From CAYFZO01 sp965211995 (lineage in GTDB: Bacteria; Pseudomonadota; Gammaproteobacteria; Poriferisulfidales; Oxydemutatoraceae), in the NCBI GenBank assembly GCA_965211995.1, contig OZ243040.1:1879615-1943614 (forward strand): a stretch of DNA of 64,000 nt, in the 5' to 3' direction. Both the position numbers and the translations under genes were made by a program. Every line of letters begins with the position of its first letter. Position 1 is the first letter of the stretch. Positions 56,736 through 64,000 of this stretch are shown one piece after another. A model generated the notes under the pieces. The model worked only from the letters and a program-made list of their open reading frames with translations. It made no database searches and had not been told where the DNA came from.

Positions 56736-56906
56736 CCGGCTTCAAATCTGAAGTGCGGCGTTGGCCCGTCATTCTCCGGTGTCCGCCCGCGTCGCTTTCC
56801 GTATTTCCCCTCACCGGCCGGGCTGCGCTCGGCCGACGTCTCCTTACGGGTGGAATGATTTTCAGCGGCCCGCTCCGCTTCCTTTGATCGCACTTCGGAC
56901 TGGAAG
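56736..56906 (-). repeat. dispersed MITE-like repeat, copy B
   Basis: Reverse-orientation copy of 33352-33526, in the gap between fxsA and groEL. The ends again show GAAGTGCG and CCGCACTTC. The rest of the 289-nt gap (56699-56987) holds the groEL terminator and no gene. Confidence 0.85.
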
Positions 56907-56922
56907 CGGCCCCCCTCCTCGC

Positions 56923-56955
56923 AAAAAAAAAGCCCCGCTGCAAGGCGGGGCTTTT
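56923..56955 (-). terminator. groEL terminator
   Basis: AAGCCCCGC (56930-56938) pairs with GCGGGGCTT (56945-56953). On the minus strand nine T follow the stem; on the plus strand four T follow, so it may also stop readthrough from fxsA. Confidence 0.93.
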
Positions 56956-56987
56956 GCCGTAATGACCGCAGGCTGCGGGGGGCCTGC

Positions 56988-58625
<1,638 letters not shown>

Positions 58626-58680
58626 TGTTTTGTTTCCTCAGTTTTTTGGTTAAATAAGCACTTGGTTGAACGACGGCCGC

Positions 58681-58968
58681 TTATTCGATCACGGCCATGA
58701 TGTCGTCTTCGCGCATAACGACCAGTTCGTCGCCATCCACTTTCACCTCGGTTCCGGAGTATTTTCCGAACAGGATCTTGTCGCCCGCTTTCACGTCGAG
58801 CGGACGCTTGTCTCCGTTTTCGAGGATCTTGCCGTTGCCGACGGCGATTACCTCGCCTCGGATCGGTTTTTCGGTGGCGTTGTCGGGGATAACGATGCCC
58901 CCCGGGCTGGTCCTTTCCTCTTCCATGCGCTTCACGACGACTCGATCATGCAATGGACGAAGTTTCAT
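58681..58968 (-). CDS. groES: co-chaperonin GroES
   Basis: 95 aa. LRPLHDRVVVKRMEEERTSPGGIVIPD and the mobile loop are intact. GGAGGGA lies just before the ATG. Regulated by the CIRCE element and sigma-32 promoter 70-130 nt upstream. Confidence 0.99.
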   Translation of the reverse strand: MKLRPLHDRVVVKRMEEERTSPGGIVIPDNATEKPIRGEVIAVGNGKILENGDKRPLDVKAGDKILFGKYSGTEVKVDGDELVVMREDDIMAVIE

Positions 58969-59040
58969 GCTCCCTCCTAAAATAGGTTAAATATCAATAG
59001 GTTATTTGTTTCACCCGCGACGCGCCCGGATACCGGGTTG

Positions 59041-59067
59041 TTAGCACTCACCGTGCGGGGCTGCTAA
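59041..59067 (-). promoter_or_regulatory. CIRCE operator (HrcA site), one arm imperfect
   Basis: TTAGCACTC-N9-GGCTGCTAA, against the consensus TTAGCACTC-N9-GAGTGCTAA: one arm is perfect, the other has 2 mismatches, and the 9-nt spacing is exact. It lies about 75 nt upstream of groES and abuts the -10 of the promoter, where a bound HrcA repressor would block initiation. Confidence 0.88.
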
Positions 59068-59098
59068 TAATAGGGGTGAAGCCCCCGGAATTCAAGGG
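59067..59098 (-). promoter_or_regulatory. groESL promoter, sigma-32-like
   Basis: On the minus strand CCCTTGAA (59091-59098), 14 nt, then CCCCTATTAT (59067-59076), a close match to the sigma-32 consensus CTTGAA-N13-15-CCCCATnT. The same bases also give a sigma-70 reading, TTGAAT-N17-TATTAT. Confidence 0.82.
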
Positions 59099-59179
59099 GG
59101 AAAATGCTGACCGGGCGGGGCGACGCTTGAATTTGACCGTAAATAAGTGGATTTTAAGGCCGAATGGAGGATTGTTTTG

Positions 59180-59686
59180 ATGGGGCGGATCACCGCGATA
59201 CAAGGCGACATCACGGCGCTTGAGGTGGATGCGATCGTCAATGCGGCGAACCGCTCGTTGCTCGGCGGGGGCGGCGTGGACGGGGCGATTCACCGCGCCG
59301 CCGGTCCCCGGTTGCTCGCGGAATGTCGCACGCTGGGCGGTTGCGGGACGGGCGAAGTCAGGGTTACCAAAGGCTACCGTCTTGCGGCGCGCCACGTGAT
59401 CCATGCCGTCGGGCCGGTATGGCACGGTGGCGGCAAGGGCGAGCCTGAATTGCTCGCGGCGTGCTACCGCTGCTCGCTTGAGGCCGCGCACGCGGTCGGG
59501 GCGCAAAGCATCGCGTTTCCCGCGATCAGTTGCGGCGTCTATGGCTACCCCGCGGCGCAGGCGGTCGCGGTCGCCGTCACCGTGGTGCGCGACTACCTCG
59601 CCGCCGCCCCCGGCTATCGTCCCGACGTTTGTTTCGTGTGCTTTGACGCAAAGATGCTCGCGCTGTATCAGGCGCGTCTCGGATAA
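59180..59686 (+). CDS. macrodomain protein, O-acetyl-ADP-ribose deacetylase type
   Basis: 168 aa single macrodomain of the MacroD/YmdB type. QGDITALEVDAIVNAANRSL, LGGGGVDGAIHRAAG, and ISCGVYGYP are the ADP-ribose binding loops. Removes ADP-ribose from acidic residues or deacetylates OAADPr in relatives. ATG 59180 has GGAGG 9 nt upstream; an earlier GTG at 59147 lacks one. Confidence 0.92.
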   Translation: MGRITAIQGDITALEVDAIVNAANRSLLGGGGVDGAIHRAAGPRLLAECRTLGGCGTGEVRVTKGYRLAARHVIHAVGPVWHGGGKGEPELLAACYRCSLEAAHAVGAQSIAFPAISCGVYGYPAAQAVAVAVTVVRDYLAAAPGYRPDVCFVCFDAKMLALYQARLG

Positions 59687-59712
59687 CGCCCGCGCGGCGC
59701 ACCGTGTCGAAA

Positions 59713-61194
59713 TCAAAAGCCCAGCGGGATATCCAACGCGAGCCACGCGCCGAACAGCGCCAACCAGCCGAGGCCGATCGTCAAGCCGTACGGCAGCATC
59801 ACCGCGAGCAGCGTGCCGATGCCCGCGCGCTTGTCGTACTGCTGCATGAAGGCCGCAACCAGCGCGAAGTACGGCATCAGCGGCGTCAGGATGTTCGTCG
59901 TGCTGTCGCCGATGCGGTAGGCCGCTTGCGTCGCCTCGGGGCTGATGCCGACGAGGTGGAACATTGGAATGAAGATCGGGGCGAGCAGCACCCATTTCGC
60001 CGACGCGCTGCCGATCAGCAGGTTGATCGTCGCTGCGAGCACGGTGAACGCGATCAAGATGCCGCCGCCCGGCAGGTTGAGACCGCGCAGCCATTCGGCG
60101 CTGTGCACCGCGCTGATCAGGCCGAGGTTGGTCCAGTTGAAGTAGTTCACCGCCTGCGCCGCAAAGAACATCAGCACGAGATATCCCGCCAGCGTGCGCA
60201 TACCGGTTTCCATGCCGGTGATCGCGCCGCGTTCACGCGTGAAGCGTCCGCTCGCGCGCCCGAAGATCCAGCCCGCGAGACCCGCGTATAAAGTGATAAC
60301 GACGACGATGCCTTTGACGAAAGGCGATCCCGCGACGCTGCCATCGGCGCCCCTGAGGAGGCCGTCCTCGGGCCATAGCGCCGCGACCAGCAGGCCGGCG
60401 AACAACAGGGTGAACCCGCCGACTCGACGCAGGCCGCGCCGTTCGGCGTCGGTCAGGCCGGCGTTGTTGGAAGCCGGCGCCGTCGCGGGGACGTCGGGGC
60501 GGTATTCCCCGAGCCGCGGTGCGACGATGCGCTCGGTCACCCACGCGCCGAGCAACGCCACGACCGGCGTCGAAGCCAGCATGAAGTAGTAATTGCCCGC
60601 CGCGCTGACTTCGTAGTCCGCGACCAGCAGTTGCATCGCCGACGTCGAGATGCCCGCGAGCAGCGGGTCGAGCGGCCCGATCACGAGGTTGGCGCTGAAG
60701 CCCGCGCTGACGCCCGCGAACGCCGCCGCGATGCCCGTAATCGGGTGGCGCTTCGCCGCCGCGAACAGCACGCCCGCGAGCGGGATCAGCACGACGTAGC
60801 CGACGTCGGCGGCGAGACTCGAAAGAATGCCTGCGAGCACCACCGCGAAGCTCAGCAGCGCGGGCGGTGTGCGCAGAACCAGCAGACGCAGCGCCGCCGA
60901 TAACAGCCCCGACTCTTCGGCGACGCCGAAGCCGAGAATCGCCACCAGCACCACGCCGACCGGCGCGAAGTGGATGAAGTTGGCGACCGCCTCGGTGATG
61001 ATGCGGTGCAGACCCGTGACGCTGACCAGGTTCACCGCCGCAATCGCGTCGCCGCTGACCGGATGCACCGCCGACAAGCCCAGCGCCGCGCACAGCCACG
61101 ACAGCGGCGGAATCAGCACGCACAGCGCGATGAACAGCACCGCCGGGTGCGGCAGACGGTTGCCGAGAACTTCGACGCGGTTGAGAAAAGACAT
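59713..61194 (-). CDS. AbgT family transporter
   Basis: 493 aa, about 12 membrane helices. The family order is clear: NRLPHPAVLFIALCVLI at the start, SLAADVGYVVLIPLAG, SANLVIGPLDPLLAGIS, and IGDSTTNILTPLMPYF near the end. E. coli AbgT takes up p-aminobenzoyl-glutamate; other members export sulfonamides. Start ATG 61194; a longer reading frame passes through ampD and is rejected. Divergent from ampD. Confidence 0.92.
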   Translation of the reverse strand: MSFLNRVEVLGNRLPHPAVLFIALCVLIPPLSWLCAALGLSAVHPVSGDAIAAVNLVSVTGLHRIITEAVANFIHFAPVGVVLVAILGFGVAEESGLLSAALRLLVLRTPPALLSFAVVLAGILSSLAADVGYVVLIPLAGVLFAAAKRHPITGIAAAFAGVSAGFSANLVIGPLDPLLAGISTSAMQLLVADYEVSAAGNYYFMLASTPVVALLGAWVTERIVAPRLGEYRPDVPATAPASNNAGLTDAERRGLRRVGGFTLLFAGLLVAALWPEDGLLRGADGSVAGSPFVKGIVVVITLYAGLAGWIFGRASGRFTRERGAITGMETGMRTLAGYLVLMFFAAQAVNYFNWTNLGLISAVHSAEWLRGLNLPGGGILIAFTVLAATINLLIGSASAKWVLLAPIFIPMFHLVGISPEATQAAYRIGDSTTNILTPLMPYFALVAAFMQQYDKRAGIGTLLAVMLPYGLTIGLGWLALFGAWLALDIPLGF

Positions 61195-61214
61195 CAGGAA
61201 TCGCGAGGAATCAC

Positions 61215-61232
61215 TATACTGCGCGCAGTATA
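61215..61232. promoter_or_regulatory. 18-bp perfect palindrome between abgT and ampD
   Basis: TATACTGCGCGCAGTATA reads the same on both strands and lies in the 60-nt gap between two divergent genes. Each end is a -10-like TATACT. It may be an operator for a dimeric regulator acting on one or both genes. Confidence 0.6.
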
Positions 61233-61254
61233 AACAAATAAACGGCGCCGTTTC

Positions 61255-61815
61255 TTGAACCGTCTCAAAATTTCTTCCTCCACACACGTGCTCGCAGGCG
61301 TCCGCTACGTGCGCTCGCCGAACGCCGACGAACGCCCGTCCGGCACGCAGCCCGACCTGGTCGTCGTCCACGGCATCAGCCTGCCGCCCGGGTTTTTCGG
61401 CGGCCCCGGCGTCGAGCAACTGTTCACCAACGCCCTGCGCGCCGACGAGCATCCCGGCTACCGGGAAATCGCGCACCTGAAAGTGTCGGCCCACGTTTTC
61501 ATTCGGCGCGACGGCGAGATGATCCAGTTCGTGCCGTTTGACCGGCGCGCGTGGCACGCCGGCGAATCGAGCTTTGAAGGACGCGCGAACTGCAACGACT
61601 TTTCGGTCGGCGTCGAACTCGAAGGCTGCGACGACGCGGCGTACGAAGCGGCGCAGTATCACCAACTCGCGGCGCTGGTGTCGGCGCTGGCTGACGCTTA
61701 TCCCGGCCTGAGCGCACAGCGGGTGGTCGGGCATTGCGATATTGCGCCGGGGCGCAAAACCGACCCCGGGCCGTTATTCGACCGTGACTTCATGCGTTTC
61801 GGCGGTGCGGCGTGA
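61255..61815 (+). CDS. ampD: 1,6-anhydro-N-acetylmuramyl-L-alanine amidase AmpD
   Basis: 186 aa cytosolic zinc amidase of peptidoglycan recycling. Zinc ligands: His in VVVHGISLPPG, His in WHAGESSFEGR, and His/Asp in VGHCDIAPGRKTDPGP. TTG 61255 is the only reasonable start (MNRLKISSS); no ATG precedes the conserved core. Its stop overlaps a GTG of gshA, so gshA may be cotranscribed. Confidence 0.94.
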   Translation: MNRLKISSSTHVLAGVRYVRSPNADERPSGTQPDLVVVHGISLPPGFFGGPGVEQLFTNALRADEHPGYREIAHLKVSAHVFIRRDGEMIQFVPFDRRAWHAGESSFEGRANCNDFSVGVELEGCDDAAYEAAQYHQLAALVSALADAYPGLSAQRVVGHCDIAPGRKTDPGPLFDRDFMRFGGAA

Positions 61816-61838
61816 CGGCCGCGGTGAGGGGCGCGGCC

Positions 61839-63446
61839 ATGAATGCGGAAAAGACGGCGGTGCGCCTGGCCGATGCGGGAGGCGTGCCCCTGCTCGGCGA
61901 GGGGCGGCGCATCGGCCTCGAAAAGGAAGCCTTGCGCGTTGACGGCAACGGGCTGATCGCGCGCACGCCGCACCCGGCGGCGCTCGGTTCGGCGCTGACG
62001 CATCCGCACATAACGACCGACTACTCTGAAGCCTTGCTGGAGTTGATCACGCCGCCGTTGCCGAACAGCGAGACCGCGGTCGCTTTTCTTGAAGACATTC
62101 ACGCTTACATTTACCGCCGTCTCGACAACGAAACTCTGTGGGCGAACAGCATGCCGTGCGTGATGAAAGGCGACGACAGCATCCCGCTGGCGCGTTACGG
62201 CGACTCCAATATCGGGCGGATGAAGACCATTTACCGGCGCGGTTTGGGCTATCGTTACGGGCGCGCGATGCAGACGATCGCGGGGGTGCACTTTAACTAT
62301 TCGTTCAATCCGAAACTGTGGCCCTGTCTGCGCGAGGCGGGTTTCTGGAGCGCGGCCCGGGGTGGGTCGGAGAAAGCGTTCCGGTCATACGGCTACATGG
62401 CGCTGATCCGCAACCTGCTGCGGGTCGGGTGGGTCGTGCCGTACCTGTTCGGTGCTTCGCCGGCGGTGTGCAGAGCCTTCGTCGGTTCGCTCGGGCGTCT
62501 CAGCGTTTTCGACGCTGCAACCCTGTTCGGCCCCGGTGCGACCTCCTTGCGCATGGGCGACATCGGTTACCAGAACAACCAGGAATCCGAAGCCGGCATC
62601 ATCGAAGTTTCCTACAACGGCCTCGACGAATACGTCGGCAGCCTGAAGCGGGCGGTGACCACGTCCCACGAGCATTACCGGCAGTTCGGCGTCAAAGTCA
62701 ACGGCGAGTTCCGGCAGTTGAACGCCAACGTTCTGCAGATAGAAAACGAGCACTACGCAACCGCGAGACCGAAGCACACCAGCGGCAAGGGCGAGATGCC
62801 GTTGCGCGCGTTGCACGACGACGGCGTTGAATACGTCGAATTGCGCTCGCTCGACGTCGGCGCTTTTGACCGCGCGGGCGTCAATGCCCGGCAACTGGAT
62901 TTTTTGGAGGCATTGCTCTTGTTTTGCCTGCTCGCGGACAGCCCGCCGCTCGATTTGGACGCCCAGCTCGAGAGCAATCACAATGAAGTTGCGACCGCGC
63001 ACAAGGGGCGCACCGGCGACCTGAAACTAAGCTGCATGGGGCGCGCGCGGGTCTTATCCGAATGGGGCCGCGACCTGTGCGACCGCATGACGCCCGTGTG
63101 CGAGTTGCTCGACCGCGCGAACGACACCGACCGTTATTCCCGGTCTCTCGCGAAGCAGACGCGCTTGTTCGACGATGCTGAAGCGACGCCCGCGGCGAGG
63201 GTGATCGCGGAAATGCGCGGCAGCGGGGAGAGTTTCGTTGCGTTCGCTCACCGCAAGTCGCGCGAATTCGGCGAATATTTCAAGACGTGCTCGCTCGACG
63301 CCGCCGTGGTGCGGCGGTTTGACGAACTCGCCAAGACGTCCAACGGCGAGAGGGCCGAAATAGAAGCCGCCGACCGCCTGCCTCTCGACGCATATATTGG
63401 GAGTTACTTTTCACAGTTGTCGGCGCTCGACGGGGCGGATGCGTGA
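61839..63446 (+). CDS. gshA: glutamate-cysteine ligase
   Basis: 535 aa, E. coli GshA type (type 1). First step of glutathione synthesis. Visible: GLEKEALRV, GSALTHPHITTDYSEALLELITPP, GVHFNYSFNPKLW, and EYVELRSLDVGAF. ATG 61839 has GAGGGG before it; GTG 61812 is an alternative with 9 more residues. Ends in a TGATG overlap with pyrF. Confidence 0.95.
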   Translation: MNAEKTAVRLADAGGVPLLGEGRRIGLEKEALRVDGNGLIARTPHPAALGSALTHPHITTDYSEALLELITPPLPNSETAVAFLEDIHAYIYRRLDNETLWANSMPCVMKGDDSIPLARYGDSNIGRMKTIYRRGLGYRYGRAMQTIAGVHFNYSFNPKLWPCLREAGFWSAARGGSEKAFRSYGYMALIRNLLRVGWVVPYLFGASPAVCRAFVGSLGRLSVFDAATLFGPGATSLRMGDIGYQNNQESEAGIIEVSYNGLDEYVGSLKRAVTTSHEHYRQFGVKVNGEFRQLNANVLQIENEHYATARPKHTSGKGEMPLRALHDDGVEYVELRSLDVGAFDRAGVNARQLDFLEALLLFCLLADSPPLDLDAQLESNHNEVATAHKGRTGDLKLSCMGRARVLSEWGRDLCDRMTPVCELLDRANDTDRYSRSLAKQTRLFDDAEATPAARVIAEMRGSGESFVAFAHRKSREFGEYFKTCSLDAAVVRRFDELAKTSNGERAEIEAADRLPLDAYIGSYFSQLSALDGADA

Positions 63447-64000
63447 TGGGCTTTGCCGCGGCAACCGCGAACGTTCCCGCCGCAGAACGGCTGATTTTCG
63501 CGCTGGATTTCCCCGACGGCCGACAGGCGCTGCAAATGGTCGGATGCCTCGGCGACACCGTACGCTTTTACAAGGTCGGCTTGGAGTTGTTTGCATCCGG
63601 CGACGGGCGGTCGGTGGTCGAGCAACTGTTGAGCGCCGGCAAAAAAGTGTTTCTGGACCTCAAACTGTTCGATGTGCCGCAGACCGTCGGTGCCGCGGTC
63701 GCGCGCGTGCGCGACAGTGGCGCGACCTGTGTCACCGTGCACGGCAACGACGCCATGCTGGAGGCGGCGGTGCGCGAGAAAGGCGGTGATTTGAAAGTGC
63801 TGGCGGTGACGGCGCTGACTAGTTTGGACCGTGGCGACCTCGCGGATCTCGGCTTTCGATGCAGTGTCGAACAACTGGTGCTGTCGCGTGCGCGCCGCGC
63901 CCTGGAACTGGGCTGCGACGGCGTCGTGTCGTCGGGCCTCGAAGCGCGCACGCTGCGCGACGCTTTCGGCGAGCGCCTGATCGTCGTCACCCCCGGCATC
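63446..64000 (+). CDS. pyrF: orotidine-5'-phosphate decarboxylase, cut by window end
   Basis: First 185 codons, open to the window edge. LIFALDFPDG, FYKVGLELF, the catalytic D-x-K-x-x-D in VFLDLKLFDVPQTV, and VTPGI at the end identify it. Last step of UMP synthesis. ATG overlaps the gshA stop by 1 nt. An N-terminal ~15 residues precede the conserved core. Confidence 0.95.
   Translation, partial: MGFAAATANVPAAERLIFALDFPDGRQALQMVGCLGDTVRFYKVGLELFASGDGRSVVEQLLSAGKKVFLDLKLFDVPQTVGAAVARVRDSGATCVTVHGNDAMLEAAVREKGGDLKVLAVTALTSLDRGDLADLGFRCSVEQLVLSRARRALELGCDGVVSSGLEARTLRDAFGERLIVVTPGI

Noticed and set aside
59713..61734. A 673-codon start for the AbgT transporter
   Set aside because: The extra part lies antisense to ampD; ATG 61194 begins the conserved first helix.

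Overview
The window looks like chromosome of a GC-rich gammaproteobacterium, probably uncultured. Support for this is synteny: rhodanese(yibN)-grxC-secB-gpsA, cutA-dsbD, fxsA beside groESL, an E. coli-type gshA, aerobic hemF, and a full F-type ATP synthase operon. The species cannot be named from the sequence alone.

Layout. 118-981 metF. 1066-2822 a type II restriction-modification pair (MTase and PD-(D/E)XK nuclease, convergent). 3021-8737 a sulfur operon read leftward, cysJ-cysH-cysI-metZ, which takes APS (adenylylsulfate) to sulfide and then to homocysteine; metF supplies the methyl donor next door. 8738-15775 a complete type II-C CRISPR-Cas locus: 29 identical 36-nt repeats, terminator, cas2, cas1, cas9, and a divergently transcribed tracrRNA whose anti-repeat can be read directly. 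15946-18756 hemF, hemB, aroE. 19709-26814 a four-gene defence operon: type III mod and res with an ABC/OLD-like ATPase and a TOPRIM-like (DUF4276-type) protein between them. 27015-30226 pyrD-gpsA-secB-grxC-rhodanese. 30445-33291 an MBL-fold hydrolase and ctpA. 33352-33900 a dispersed repeat and a frameshifted NTF2-like gene. 33943-37169 glmS and glmU. 37268-38587 an amidohydrolase-like lipoprotein. 38807-47636 the atp operon, interrupted twice by non-ATPase genes. 47792-49180 a PLP decarboxylase. 49222-51620 murJ with decayed partial copies of itself on one side and a TnpB remnant on the other. 51622-56698 two related sulfotransferase-like genes (one with a 26-nt poly-C tract), a TlpA-type thioredoxin, dsbD, cutA and fxsA. 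56736-58968 second copy of the dispersed repeat, then groEL-groES behind a heat-shock promoter overlapping a CIRCE operator. 59180-64000 macrodomain protein, AbgT-type transporter, ampD, gshA and the start of pyrF.

Most notable signals: (1) the ATPase/TOPRIM pair translationally coupled inside the type III R-M operon, a candidate composite defence system; (2) the tracrRNA, whose sequence allows two mutually exclusive folds, with promoter-like ends in every CRISPR repeat; (3) stacked sigma-32 and HrcA/CIRCE control of groESL; (4) genome-remodelling marks: a MITE-like repeat in two copies, a murJ partial duplication, a tandem duplication in cysI and a hypermutable poly-C tract. The defence genes are visibly more AT-rich than the housekeeping genes around them, which fits horizontal gain. 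No tRNA or rRNA gene was recognised.
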